64,000 nt of DNA from Strigamia acuminata (lineage: Eukaryota; Arthropoda; Chilopoda; Geophilomorpha; Linotaeniidae), in the NCBI GenBank assembly GCA_949358305.1, contig OX442315.1, positions 3,162,001 through 3,226,000 of the forward strand, read 5' to 3'. The notes below the pieces were generated by a model. It saw only the letters and a list, made by a program, of their open reading frames with translations, had not been told where the DNA came from and ran no database searches. A program made the translations under genes and the position numbers. Shown here piece by piece: positions 28,906 through 40,613 of the stretch (its first letter is position 1; every line of letters starts with the position of its first letter).

Positions 28906-30493
28906 CTAAAGGATAAATAGAAAATAAAACAATTAATAAAACGGTCAAAACCACCGAAAACGCACGGGATTGAAGAAGAGAAAAAAAAAAGAACAACCGA
29001 AAAATAGCGTAAAGTGAAGAACGTGAATTGAGGAAATAATGGGGACAAAACTTGGCACGCGGGGGCGACAAACTCGGCCTCGCAGCGCTAAGTGCCTGAT
29101 CATGCGCAGAGCGCGTGACGTAACCGGGTGTTACACAATCGTCGAGGATACCGAGCTGGCGGAAGCCTAGCTTCGGCGTTCCGACGACGTGAGCGAAAGT
29201 CCTTCCTGGATTCAAGAAAATTGAACCGGGACTATGATAGAATCCTGACCGAAGCGCAGAGCTCGGTTAACGGTACGATGGTTGCTCGAGTTTCAAACGC
29301 GACAAGGCAAGGGATGGTGACTCCAACGTAAATCGCAACCAACATGGCGGACCGTTCTGCACAACGGCCGGCATGCCGGTAGTCCTTGGCGTCAGCACAA
29401 AAACCCAGTCAAGTCGCGAGCACACGAGCAGAACATCGATGATGACAAAGAGGATTACATTAATGAAAGCACGCGAGCGGGTGAAAAAATGAAAAGACAC
29501 CTCTTCAACCCGGAGCGAGCGAAAAGAGAAAAGAAATGATGAAACTCCAATTTAAACGTGAACAAAAAACAAAATCAAACCGAACGAGAGCGAAAAACTC
29601 GAGTTCGGGGCAAAATAAGCAAAGAAGGGGTCGAAGAATAAAGAAAAGAACGAAAAGCTCCAAACGGATGAGGACTTTGATTTCTTCGAGTCGCGCCGCA
29701 GTGACGAGTGAGTCGGAAAGCGAACTTCCCGGCTCCTTTTACCGCGGCGTCGACCCCTCGCCACTCGCTATTGTTCCCCTAGACTGACAGTCTCTGATCA
29801 AGCCGCCGATGACTCAAGTGACCAGCTGCGGGTCTTTGACCTCAATTAGGGACAATAGAAATGGGGATGCACAGATTCCGAGGGGTTAGGCGCGGGCCAA
29901 AAAAAAATTAACCTCTGCCACTCTACTCGTGAATCTGTCGCCGATACCCACCTGTTTCACAGAAAAAACCGGGAACACGGCGAATGGAGGCAAAAAATAA
30001 AAAAAAAGATAAGAGCAAAAAAAAAAATAAAGCGCAAAAAAAAATTAGAAATGATTAATTAAAAAAAAATTAAAAAAAAAACTTTTACAGGAACATTGGA
30101 AGAAAACGAAGCAAGAAAATGAAACGGAAGTGATAGAAAATCAGGGAAACAATGGAATAGTAAATAGAAACCAATGTAAAAAAGAAATTGTTACGAAGTG
30201 TTTTGTGAGAGGGAACAGCAAAATTTTTCAGGTTTCCTCACACAAAAGTTGCTTCGAAATGCTCGCCGAACACATGTTGATCGTAATCAACCGTGTTTCA
30301 GTGAAGATATTCGGATGCGGCGAGTCGAAAAACGATTCAATTCGCCAGCATCCCTAGCGGTGAGCGGCGGCCGAAGGCTGCCAGCTCGCGCGCTAGTTTA
30401 TACAAGATCGGGGTCCGGGTGTAAGAAAACAATCGGTCACGGGCGTAGATCGAGGGAAGAGCACAGCAAATGATGTAAAAAATTGCAGCTTAC
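28906..30493 (-). other. Predicted intron of the GypA third-ORF transcript
   Basis: Donor GTAAGC (30493-30488) and acceptor TTTATCCTTTAG (AG 28907-28906) on the minus strand. The 1.59-kb interval has no conserved coding frame; 29530-29650 and 29880-30120 are A-rich low complexity on the + strand. Alternative: plain spacer. Confidence 0.4.
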
Positions 30494-30600
30494 CTTCATC
30501 GATCAGAAAACACACGAAAAAACGCCTCGAAAGAAAAACGCAGACAAGAACAGTAAACTGATGTTGTCGGCTCGCTCTCACGAAAACAAGTGACACACGG
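30494..30600 (-). CDS. Candidate first exon of the GypA third ORF (5' UTR plus ATG AAG)
   Basis: Minus strand ...TTCTGATCG then ATGAAG (30499-30494) then donor GTAAGC. Splicing to 28905 keeps the frame of the zinc-binding ORF and supplies an ATG that the ORF otherwise lacks near its start. The 5' boundary is a guess; an Inr-like TCAGTTT lies at about 30555. Confidence 0.4.
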
Positions 30601-31250
30601 GGTGATGTCCAGAAACAAGAAACTTTGTCTAAACATAGAACAATCCCCGACCCGTGACCTGTGATTGGGTCTCATGACACCCTCACCCCTCTAATTGGTG
30701 AAATAAACAATCCCCTAGTTGAAAGACGATCCCTTGCAACAGATGTGGAGAAAAACACCATAAAAGTTCATAAAAAAAATTGTTTCACAACCACAGCATT
30801 TTCTCGAATTTTTTAGTGAAAAAAATACCCACGATTTTCGGGCAGTGAAAGAAAACACGCTCAAAAATTGCGGCTGTGCTGTGTAAGACCGTTGCCATGG
30901 CTACGATCTGCCGTGATATTCGTGACGTCATAAGAGCGTCGCGAGCTCATCGGTGAAGATTACACGTGACCGCTGAAACTGGCCTCGGGAAGTCGGTAAT
31001 TAAATCAACTTTTCCAACCAATTTCAGCAATTTTTTCTACCTATTTTGGCAGCATCACATGCTTGTGATTGGTACCGACCGATCGGCGGCCATTGCGACT
31101 AGTCACGGACCTCCCGATCGACGCACCGATTTCGCCGAGCAACAGGTGGCGTGTTTGAACATGGGTGAGTGTGATTTAAAAAAAAAACATACAACCATTA
31201 CAAATTAGTCACCGTTCCAGGGCAATTTATTACTACAAAATTATGTTCGC
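30601..31250. promoter_or_regulatory. Promoter-like segment within GypA
   Basis: Contains GTTGCCATGGCTAC (30891-30904, one base from an RFX X-box), a consensus CRE TGACGTCA (30923-30930), several ATTGG/CCAAT strings, and on the + strand an ATGG|GTGAGT start-donor-like site near 31164. It lies 300-400 bp upstream of the minus-strand mini-exon. It could drive the third ORF separately from the LTR, perhaps bidirectionally. No coding frame is convincing. Confidence 0.35.
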
Positions 31251-31327
31251 CGGCGTGACAGTAACGAGAGCATCGTCGTGTCTACGCCTGATAAACGTTT
31301 CATTAGTTTTGAGTCCGACCGGAACAA

Positions 31328-33423
31328 GGAAAACTACGTTCCTGGCCAGAAAAACATTCGTTGCAACCTTTTCACCATGTCGGCCGCGTTATCCTGCGCA
31401 TAACGAGGATGCAGTCGAATGACGTCAAGGCAGCGATCAAGCAGTGGCGCAGGCATCAAGATTTTTACGTCCGAGCCGTGCTCCGCCCTGCTTAGCGGTG
31501 TGTTGGGTGAGAACGGGGTATTGATGCACAATTCTCCGTACCCACCGAACACGAAATCTGGTTTGTATTGCGCCATGGATGGTGGGAGTTGGGACAAAAG
31601 ACGGTCGTCTCTTTGCCCTTCATCTAACCATTTCATGACAGCGCTACAGTCCGGGTCATCTCGCTGGACCTGTCTAACCTCGTCGTAAGACATGATCGTA
31701 CCAGCGAGACTCTCTGTAACGAGCGTGTGGGCCAGCATGATTGCAGCTTCTTCCTCGGGCGTAGCCGCCGATGTCGTTTCCACGTCATCTAGGCCAACCT
31801 TTGAAAGAGCGACCGCGATCCTGTCGTCCGCACGCTTGTTAAACTTAATCGAAAATCTCACCTGTTGCAGTTGCATCGCCCATCGCACCAGGCGACCTGA
31901 CGCGCTCGTCGATGACAAGAGCCAGAGCAACGCCATACAACCTGTTTCGATGACGAACTTCGAGTACGCGATGAATGGTCAAAAGGAAGCGACTGCCTGC
32001 AGAACCGCCAGACATTCCAACTCTGACAGGCTGAACGCTGTCTCGGCGCCTTGCAGCGCACGACTCGCATAGGCAACGGGCCTTTTGACTCCTTGATGAT
32101 CCATCTGTGTGAGGACTGCTCCGAGCCCAACTCTACTTGCGGCAGCCTGGATGACAAAAGTTCTGTTGAACTCAGGCATAGGAAGCACGCTCCCACGCGC
32201 AAGATGATCCTTGAAGAGCTGGAACACACCCTGACACTCATTAGACCAATTCCACGCAATGCCGTCATTAAGCAGCGCTTCCAGTGGATTCGAGGGATGT
32301 TCGAGACCCTCGATCGCCGGTGTGTCTCCGCCGAACATGCCAAGGAAACGTCGCAGCTGAGCGACATTCCTCGGTTGCGGATAATCCACAATCGCCTGAA
32401 CGCGGCGTTCGGTCGGTCGGAAACCGTACCGAGTCATCGAGTAGCCCAGAAAATCCCAAGAGGTTCGATAAAATACACGAACCAGACGGGCTGGCGGTCA
32501 AACAATGCTTGTTCAACCTGCCTAGCACATCTGACAAGTGCGTTAAATGTTCTTCGAATGTTTTACTGAACACGACGATCGAGTCCAGGTAGGGCAATGC
32601 CCACTTAAACTTCGCTTCGCCGAGTACTTTGTCCATCAGTCGTTGAAACGCCATAGGAGTATTCAACAAACCGTAAGGTAACTTCACAAATTGAAAAGTA
32701 CCAAGGGGTGTATAAAATGCTGTTTTAGGTCTGTCAAGCGGCGCAATCCGTAATTGGAAACACCCCATCGCCAGATCTAACGTCGAGAAAAATATACTCC
32801 CCTCCAGACAAGCCAAAATCATGGGGATCGACGGGACTTGATACCCATCCCTCTTCGTGATAGCATTCAGCTGTCTGAAATCTATACAAGCATCGAAGGT
32901 TCAATCAGGTAACATACTTACGACTGGCTGGCTCCTATAAACACTGACGCTTTCTTCTATTTCGCCCCTTTTCAGCGCATTACGCACTAAACGGCGGAGA
33001 GCCCTCGCCTCCGCTGGGCACGTGTGTTTGACTCTGCACGAGAAAGGCGGCGTATCACTCGTGGGGATTAACAACTCCACTGTTGGATGACAACCTCCCG
33101 TCTCGCTGAAGGTGTGTCCAAACTCGTCAAGAATACGAGTCAGTCTCACTTTCCGCATGTCTTCTATTTTACAGGCTTCCAATAGATCTAATTGATTGGA
33201 TGACATTGACAGTGCGGCCGCATCAACGCCGTGTTCCAGCGTGACCCTTGCCCACTTGTCAACATCCGCGCCTTTTTCGTCCAGCTGATCAGGCTGAGGG
33301 GCGAAAGGAAACGTCACTCCCGGAGTGTCGATATGATACCAATCATTCCGGGCGATGCGAATTACGATGCCATTCTCGCCGAGCCAACTGCACCCGAGAA
33401 GGATGAAGTTAGACGCGGAAGGT
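31328..33423 (-). pseudogene. GypA Pol remnant: protease end, RT, RNase H, truncated integrase
   Basis: On the minus strand: protease C-terminal motif (ILLGCSWLGENG), connector, RT (CIDFRQLNAI, TLDLAMGCFQLRI, LPYGLLNTP), RNase H (VIQAAASRVGLGAV, SELECLAVL), and the integrase zinc finger (HPRYAQDNAADMVKRLQRMFFWPG). Lesions: TGA at 32903-32901 where Gly is expected; YLDS instead of YLDD (Ser codon 32582-32580, loss of the second catalytic Asp); frameshifts near 32490 and 31980; TAG right after WPGT, with no integrase catalytic core anywhere downstream. The frame upstream joins 40614-41429 across Copia-2. Confidence 0.88.
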
Positions 33424-33428
33424 AGCAC

Positions 33429-33990
33429 TGTTGGTCTAAGAACCACTCATGTTGTCGATATCAAATGTTTATTTACTATATTGTTTGTGTTCAAACACAT
33501 TGTATTGATATTTGATCATTTATTTACTGTTTTCTCTATTTGGATTTATTTTCTGCTGTCCAGTATGTAATTCCATACTTTGCTTATGTTTTACTTGGAT
33601 GATTTGTTCTTTAATTTAAAACTTAATGTTAATAACTGTCACCAGAGTGCTGTGACACTCTTATCCCGAATCCAAGATGGCAGCGCACACAGGTGTGTGC
33701 ACTTTCACATCTTTTCACCTTTGGAAATCCATTTATGTAAGATATGGTTTACTTTTCATTAAACTTTTATGTTTTTAAGTGTTTACCTTCACTTTAGAGC
33801 ACCTTCAGTGCTATTTAAGCGCATATAAGCGACCATAAGTCGCGCGCTCGCTCGAATCGCATCACGCGCTCGCTCGAATCGCATCACGCGATTCTGTTAT
33901 CGGAATTAACCGTCGCGCATTTGCGACACGCTTTATTTCACGCTTCCACATCGGTTCATTTGCCGATTATTTGCGCACCACTCACCTACA
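33429..33990 (+). repeat. Copia-2 5' LTR
   Basis: TGTTGG...CCTACA. YY1-like AAGATGGCAG at 33674-33683. A 23-bp direct repeat (GCGCTCGCTCGAATCGCATC plus ACG) occurs twice at about 33843-33890 and equally in the 3' LTR. Confidence 0.93.
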
Positions 33991-33991
33991 G

Positions 33992-34003
33992 TGGTAGCAG
34001 AGG
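33992..34003 (+). other. Copia-2 primer binding site (initiator tRNA-Met)
   Basis: TGGTAGCAGAGG one base after the LTR. Confidence 0.85.
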
Positions 34004-34880
34004 TCTGGGGACGATCTGCTCTTATTTTTCACCTAATTTTCGGCGTAATTTTCGCGGGATTCGCGATTTTTGCGGCGAAATTCATTTTATTTTCAGATTT
34101 CGCCGATTTCGACAATTTTCGCCCGAATTTTCGCTTCGAAACGTTCGATCGACGTTCTGGACTGCCAGGGCAGTCTATTTCACCATTGCTTCGTTAATTT
34201 TGTCCGAAATTCCGCGGGATTCGCGAATTTCGCGACAAATTTTTGTTTTTTTTTTTCAGGTTTTTCGTCAATCTGGATTCACTTCTCCGCTTAGCACGTT
34301 GCGGCGGATACAACGAGAACCCAATACTAGATTATTGGCGGCTTAGTTCCCCGGTGAACGGTCGTGATCACCGATCTTTTCAAGCGGACGAAGAGCCTCG
34401 ATTATTCGAGAAGAATTCGGACATTGACGTCCGAATTGCGCTTTCTCCAGCTTTTCGAGAAAGCTGCGCCGTGCCTTCATTTGCACGAGGATTGCATCCG
34501 CAATCGATTCATCTATTTCGCCTTTTTCGAATTATTATTGTTAACTTTAAGGTAGAATTTAAGGCTTTTGGGGGACATTTAGTATCGTATTCGCCCTTCG
34601 ATCGAATCCGATCAAGCGATTACGTATTCTCCGGTAGTGCTTGTCGTGGTACAAGTGAGGTTTCCCGCGGGCCCAGGTGCACCGATCGGACCCTCTCAGA
34701 CTGGCTACCGGAGGTTTTTGAATTCCTTCAGAAGGAATTGCCCAATTTGACGGTTTCCGCCTCGAAAGTGCTTCGCATCGAGTGTTGTGCTTCGTTTTCG
34801 TGCAGTGCTACGGTGTCTCGTGTGTACCATTTCTCTGAGCCTGTGTTTTCGTCGCAAAGAGTCGAGTTTTCCACGCCACG
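34004..34880 (+). other. Copia-2 untranslated leader
   Basis: About 880 bp, T-rich at first (repeated ATTTTCG strings), no gene. CCCGCGGGCCCAGG at 34664-34677 is the shared Copia leader motif, 217 nt before the ATG. Confidence 0.65.
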
Positions 34881-37800
34881 ATGCACAAATCCGGAGATTC
34901 ATCAAGCAAAATTCCCGTACTCGGAGTTGGAAACTACGAGCAGTGGCAGCGGTCGATGCGCATGCTGCTAAAGTCCGAGGGCCTTTGGAGGCATGTTACC
35001 GAGGAGAAGGAAGTCGAACATTTAGCTACCTTGACGGAAAAAGAAAAGGATCGGTACATGACCAAGAAAGATAAAGCCCTCGGTCACATCTATATCCAAG
35101 TCAGCGAGCCCAAACGATCAGTGTTGGACACATGTAATACGCCGAAGGAGGCGTGGGACGCGCTGGCTAAGATTTATGCGCCAAGCTCACGGGCTAGAAG
35201 AGCAGCCATGCGTTGGGAGTTTTTAAATCTCCAGATCGGACCCAACGAAGACATGCCGGATTTTATTGCCCGAGTCGATCACTACGTGAGGCAATTAAAG
35301 GACGTTAAGGAGGAAACTTCGCCCGACCACCACGCATATCAGTATCTTAAGGGATTGCCACCTGAGTATGCCCAGGCAACGTTCGCAATTTACCATTGGC
35401 CGGATGACAAATTTACACCGACTTTGGTTGCCGAACAGTTGATATCCGAACAATCTCGTTTAAGATCGGCGGGTCTGCTTCGAACAACTCCACCGACGGC
35501 TCATGCTTCTGCGAAAGGACAGTTTCGCCCGCGTAATAAATCCGGTGCCCGTGATTTGTCAACTATTCGGTGTTTCAATTGCGACCAGATGGGCCACTAC
35601 GCGAATAAGTGCCCCCACCCGCGACGTGAGAATCCGAACCCGAATCAGCCGACGGCTTCCGTACAACGCTCATCGAGAAGCAAGAGTCGAAGACGGAACA
35701 AGAACGCCGTCGCCAAGGTCGAAGATACTCGCCCTCGAGGAAGTTCACGTCCAATTCGGAAAGGGACATTTTTCTGCAGTGCACCGCAAGTCGTTGAGCG
35801 CCCAGTTGCCCACTTTATGCAATCCAATGAGTGGATTGTCGACTGCGGCGCTACTGACCATGTGACCCATGTGCGAGCTTTATTCACCGATTTCACGAAC
35901 ATTCCGCCTTTCGACATCGAATTGGGGCAAGGCAAATCGCAAGTTACTGGACGAGGAACGGTTCAACTTCTTACGTCAGTTGATGATGCAGATTGCGTTT
36001 TGGATTTGACCAACGTTCTGTACGCACCGAATTTCGAAGCCAATTTGATTTCGGTGTCGAAAATCGATAAAACGCGACATCATATCCACATTTTCAACGG
36101 AGAAGTTAATGTTTATGAATCGGACTATCGTTTGCCAATCATTCGTGCAAAGGAACGTGGTGGCTTGTATTATTTGGACGGTTTGTGTTCGGCCCCTATC
36201 AGTTCGACAACGGTTTCGACGGCCACTCCACCGACAATTCAACCTGTTAAAACAATGGTCACGACAGAAGTGGACTTCGACAATGTTCCGAAACCGGTTA
36301 ACGGAAAACAAAAGCAACGGGAAATTACAGACTATCGTTTTGATCCGCCAGCGGTTGAGAGTGCGAAGGCAATTCCCACCCAACCAATTCCAAACCTGAC
36401 CGATCCTACACATTTTCCCGTCCTTACTCCCGTTCCTCCACCGGTCATTGTCAATCCGACCACACAGTCCTATTCCAATGCTCTGCAATTCCTGCCAACT
36501 TCCCCTCCTCCTGGCAATTTACCTCCGTCACAGAAGAAGGTAATTGCTAATCCTGCTTCGGTTAAAGACGCCACCGGTCTATGGCACAGTCGTCTCGGTC
36601 ACCTGCATACTAATGCAATGAAGCTTCTGGCAGCTAACGACCAGGTTTATGGTCTGCAACCAGCTGAAGTCCGACAGGAATTGTCGTGTAACGACTGCAG
36701 AATTGCTAAATCAACCAGAGCTTCGCATAAACCGGACCCGAATCCCTGTACATCGAAACCATTGGATCTTCTACACATGGATTTGTGGGGACCAGCCCCG
36801 CTCACGTCACTGGGCGGCTCGGATTATGTTTTCACCATCATCGACGATGCCACACGTTACACGTGGATTATCCCGTTGGCCCAGAAGTCGCAAACCTTTG
36901 GGGCATTCAAAGACTTCGTCGCCCGCGTTGAACGAATTCAGAATACGCGTGTGAAAGCGATTAGATCCGACCGCGGAGGCGAATTCATGTCGAATGAATT
37001 CTTGAACTACCTCAAAGAAAAGGGCATCCAAGGGCAGAGGACTAATCCTGCATCACCTCAAATGAACGGCACTGCAGAACGCATAAATCGAACAATGGCC
37101 GACAGTGTCCGATCTCTTATCTCCGAAACTCAACTCCCGGACGACCTTTGGGCGGAACTCGCAGTCACTTTCGCGTATGTGAAGAACCGAAGTCCGCATT
37201 CGAGGTTGAATAACCAAATTCCCTATATCCTATGGCGACAACGAGCATTGTCTTTACGACACCTACGCAAAATGGGGTCCAAATGCTGGGTGCATTACAC
37301 CGCGCCAGGCCGCAAGAAACTAGATCCGCGTGCATGGGAGGGATATCTCGTTGGTTACGCGACTGGTACCCGCGGATATAGAGTTTGGAATCCGGTAGAA
37401 GATCGAGTTTACGAAACGGTTCACGTCAAGATCGATGAACGCCAATCATATCGGAAATCTCTTCGTGGCGCATCTCAACGGCCCGAAGAAACTTTTTCTG
37501 ATGTCGGACAGCAATCGGTTTCGTTTAACGACAACGTCCAGTTCCATGACTGGCCAAGAGGATCCGATTCCGAACATTCTGATCATTCCGACGACGATTC
37601 CGATAATGGTGGAGCTAGCCATGTCAGCGGCGTATCGACATCTCACTCTGTTCATACACCGGTCATCCAATTGCCGCCTCCGACAACGCCAGAGCAGTTA
37701 TTGTTGGATGCGTGTGCACTCCAATTACCGAGTTCGGCAAGTTTGGGTCATTCTCAGTCATATCCCATCCTCTATCAGGAAGGAGATACAGATGACGATA

Positions 37801-39839
37801 TTGCTGACTTTGATGACCAAGCCATTCTTCCAAGAACATCTGATTTCACTGGGACATCTGCAGAACAGTCTCCTCGCCAATCACCGCCTGGTTCTCCAGC
37901 TAGATACATCACATATCGCCGGAAAACCCGTGGAGCAGATCTTTCTCATACAGTGTCGGTATTTGACGATACTCCAATGTCTCCTGCTCCAATTCAGCAC
38001 ATAGTCGGGACAGAAGTTTTGCCTGCTACGGATCGCCATACTGCATATATTTGGCGACCCATTGGGGGAGATTCCGAGTGCAGTGATTGGAGACGCGAGG
38101 AACACCTTCGGAAGGATCAAGTTCCGGGATCGATTAAAACAGACGTTTACTACTTTCCGATGCCCGGCATTCGACTTAGATCTCAGAGAGATGTTGAGGA
38201 ATATTGTATGCTCAACAATATCGATTATGAGCCAGAACTGTTTATTTGGAGCAACATTGAGTATACATTGCCGACTATTCCGGGTGTTCGTCATGCCGCT
38301 CATCTCTGTAGAACGGAACCAGCTTCCTACGCTGAAATCCCGAAATTCTCCGACGCTCCGAAATGGTGCGAAGCCATTAAGGAAGAGCTCGACACATTCA
38401 CCGAGAGAGAGGTTTATCTCGAAGTTCCAAGACCACCGGATACTACGATTCTTGGCTGCAAATGGCTTTTTAAGCTTAAGACCGATGCAGCAGGGACGAT
38501 CACCAGATATCGAGCTCGTTTAGTCGCCCAGGGTTTTCGTCAAACTCTCGGAGTCGACTACGATGAAGTTTTTAGTCCGGTGGTGAATTTCGTCTTAATC
38601 CGTTTATTCTTCTGTCTTCTCGTCGTGTTGCGTGGTTGGAAGGATGCACACTTAGATGTGAAATGTGCGTACCTGTATGGCGAACTTAAACACAAAGTCT
38701 ACATGCGGATCCCTGCAGGTGCCACATGTTCCAACCCCAACAATGTGTGGCTACTCGTTAAATCCCTTTACGGCCTCCACCAGTCGGGAAGACAATGGTT
38801 CGAAAAGTTAGACGAGACGCTTCGAGACCTCGGATTCCGAAGAATGCCAGCTTGCAACTGTGTTTACGTCTTTGGAAACTCCGCTATCATGTTAATCTAC
38901 GTGGACGATATTATTTTATTCTACGCGTCCGACAGCGTTTTCGACCAATTGATCCAACTTATCAGTTTGAAATTCCAAATCGTTAACCTCGGTCCGATTA
39001 CGAAATTGTTAGGCGTCGAGTTCATTCGTGATATGGGACGCACATTCATTTCCCAACGTGCTTATATCGCGAAAATCATTAAGAAATTTGGAACCTCGAC
39101 CAACAAGCTCGTGAAAGTTCCCGTGACACCCGGGACGACACTCGTCAGAGGATCGACCGAGAATTTGGAAGATTTTCCATACCGCTCGCTGATAGGATCG
39201 CTGTTATTCTTGGCTTCGAGGACGCGCCCCGATATACTTTACTCCGTTATCCATTTATCGCAATACAACACCTGCTATAATAAGACCCACATTCGAGCAT
39301 TACTTCAAGTTCTACAGTACGTCGCTAACACCGCGCACTTTTGCATCGAATTATCCGGCTGTACATCTTCACAATTGTGGGCTTACACCGACGCTTCGTG
39401 GGCATGCGATCCGGAAACATCATTAAGTTTCGGCGGTTATATTACTTTCATCGGCAACATTCCAATCGGCTGGTCTTGCCGAAAACAGTCCACCGTGGCG
39501 TGCTCAACAATGGAAGCGGAATTCATCGCCCTTGTTGAGTGCGTCAAGGAGCTTTACTGGTTGGACCACGTTTATCTTCAGTTTCCGATTCTCAACCGAT
39601 TATCGCGACCCGTCATTTATTCCGACGCTCTCTCGGCCATACAGTTTACTTCCAACGATGTCGAAACTTCGAAAACTCGACATATTCGTGTACGTTATCA
39701 TTGGCTCAGGGAGTGGTATACGGCGGGACGTTTCGAACTCCGCAAAGTGCCCGGCGATCTCAACGTCGCCGACATCTTCACGAAGTGGCTCGGATCGGAA
39801 CGTTTACAATCGTTGATTTCTCGGATTTTCCGATTGTAA
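34881..39839 (+). CDS. gag-pol: Copia-2 Gag-Pol polyprotein
   Basis: 1652 codons, uninterrupted from the ATG at 34881. Gag (residues 1-300) starts directly in VGNYEQWQRSMRMLL and has a CCHC knuckle CFNCDQMGHYANKC at about 231-244 followed by a basic stretch; protease active site reads DCGATDH (about 320), where Cys replaces the usual Ser/Thr next to the catalytic Asp; GAG-pre-integrase WHSRLGHLH; integrase D, D, E near 633, 696 and 732 (HMDLWG, SDRGGEF, TAERIN); Pro/Asp-rich linker; RT from about 1192 with YVDD at about 1340; RNase H (YTDASW near 1502, MEAEF, YSDALSA). All key acidic residues are present. Confidence 0.94.
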   Translation: MHKSGDSSSKIPVLGVGNYEQWQRSMRMLLKSEGLWRHVTEEKEVEHLATLTEKEKDRYMTKKDKALGHIYIQVSEPKRSVLDTCNTPKEAWDALAKIYAPSSRARRAAMRWEFLNLQIGPNEDMPDFIARVDHYVRQLKDVKEETSPDHHAYQYLKGLPPEYAQATFAIYHWPDDKFTPTLVAEQLISEQSRLRSAGLLRTTPPTAHASAKGQFRPRNKSGARDLSTIRCFNCDQMGHYANKCPHPRRENPNPNQPTASVQRSSRSKSRRRNKNAVAKVEDTRPRGSSRPIRKGTFFCSAPQVVERPVAHFMQSNEWIVDCGATDHVTHVRALFTDFTNIPPFDIELGQGKSQVTGRGTVQLLTSVDDADCVLDLTNVLYAPNFEANLISVSKIDKTRHHIHIFNGEVNVYESDYRLPIIRAKERGGLYYLDGLCSAPISSTTVSTATPPTIQPVKTMVTTEVDFDNVPKPVNGKQKQREITDYRFDPPAVESAKAIPTQPIPNLTDPTHFPVLTPVPPPVIVNPTTQSYSNALQFLPTSPPPGNLPPSQKKVIANPASVKDATGLWHSRLGHLHTNAMKLLAANDQVYGLQPAEVRQELSCNDCRIAKSTRASHKPDPNPCTSKPLDLLHMDLWGPAPLTSLGGSDYVFTIIDDATRYTWIIPLAQKSQTFGAFKDFVARVERIQNTRVKAIRSDRGGEFMSNEFLNYLKEKGIQGQRTNPASPQMNGTAERINRTMADSVRSLISETQLPDDLWAELAVTFAYVKNRSPHSRLNNQIPYILWRQRALSLRHLRKMGSKCWVHYTAPGRKKLDPRAWEGYLVGYATGTRGYRVWNPVEDRVYETVHVKIDERQSYRKSLRGASQRPEETFSDVGQQSVSFNDNVQFHDWPRGSDSEHSDHSDDDSDNGGASHVSGVSTSHSVHTPVIQLPPPTTPEQLLLDACALQLPSSASLGHSQSYPILYQEGDTDDDIADFDDQAILPRTSDFTGTSAEQSPRQSPPGSPARYITYRRKTRGADLSHTVSVFDDTPMSPAPIQHIVGTEVLPATDRHTAYIWRPIGGDSECSDWRREEHLRKDQVPGSIKTDVYYFPMPGIRLRSQRDVEEYCMLNNIDYEPELFIWSNIEYTLPTIPGVRHAAHLCRTEPASYAEIPKFSDAPKWCEAIKEELDTFTEREVYLEVPRPPDTTILGCKWLFKLKTDAAGTITRYRARLVAQGFRQTLGVDYDEVFSPVVNFVLIRLFFCLLVVLRGWKDAHLDVKCAYLYGELKHKVYMRIPAGATCSNPNNVWLLVKSLYGLHQSGRQWFEKLDETLRDLGFRRMPACNCVYVFGNSAIMLIYVDDIILFYASDSVFDQLIQLISLKFQIVNLGPITKLLGVEFIRDMGRTFISQRAYIAKIIKKFGTSTNKLVKVPVTPGTTLVRGSTENLEDFPYRSLIGSLLFLASRTRPDILYSVIHLSQYNTCYNKTHIRALLQVLQYVANTAHFCIELSGCTSSQLWAYTDASWACDPETSLSFGGYITFIGNIPIGWSCRKQSTVACSTMEAEFIALVECVKELYWLDHVYLQFPILNRLSRPVIYSDALSAIQFTSNDVETSKTRHIRVRYHWLREWYTAGRFELRKVPGDLNVADIFTKWLGSERLQSLISRIFRL

Positions 39840-40046
39840 CTTTATCGTGACATTCCTAATTTAGTTTTTCCCGATTATGAGAGTCATCGAGATCAGTGGG
39901 AATATTCGGGCTTCCGCAGAGTTTTTCAATGATAGTACCCGGCTCGGTGATTCGACATTATTGTTTCCCTTTTGATTAATGTTTATACTATAATTCTAGT
40001 ACCCGATTGTATCTTTCCCCGAACATTTAAGATCGAAGGGGGGATT
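39840..40046 (+). other. Copia-2 3' untranslated region and polypurine tract
   Basis: About 200 bp; GAAGGGGGGATT at 40035-40046 abuts the 3' LTR. Confidence 0.8.
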
Positions 40047-40608
40047 TGTTGGTCTAAGAACCACTCATGTTGTCGATATCAAATGTTTATTTACTATATT
40101 GTTTGTGTTCAAACACATTGTATTGATATTTGATCATTTATTTACTGTTTTCTCTATTTGGATTTATTTTCTGCTGTCCAGTATGTAATTCCATACTTTG
40201 CTTATGTTTTACTTGGATGATTTGTTCTTTAATTTAAAACTTAATGTTAATAACTGTCACCAGAGTGCTGTGACACTCTTATCCCGAATCCAAGATGGCA
40301 GCGCACACAGGTGTGTGCACTTTCACATCTTTTCACCTTTGGAAATCCATTTATGTAAGATATGGTTTACTTTTCATTAAACTTTTATGTTTTTAAGTGT
40401 TTACCTTCACTTTAGAGCACCTTCAGTGCTATTTAAGCGCATATAAGCGACCATAAGTCGCGCGCTCGCTCGAATCGCATCACGCGCTCGCTCGAATCGC
40501 ATCACGCGATTCTGTTATCGGAATTAACCGTCGCGCATTTGCGACACGCTTTATTTCACGCTTCCACATCGGTTCATTTGCCGATTATTTGCGCACCACT
40601 CTCCTACA
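40047..40608 (+). repeat. Copia-2 3' LTR
   Basis: 562 bp; one difference from the 5' LTR in the last ten bases. Confidence 0.93.
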
Positions 40609-40613
40609 AGCAC

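Larger units (their letters stand above)
33429..40608 (+). mobile_element. Copia-2: intact Copia LTR retrotransposon
   Basis: 562-bp LTRs (33429-33990 and 40047-40608), exact target duplication AGCAC (33424-33428 and 40609-40613). One LTR difference seen (position 33983 versus 40601). Inserted in the protease region of GypA, opposite strand. More distant from the other three Copia copies in LTR and protein. Confidence 0.95.
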
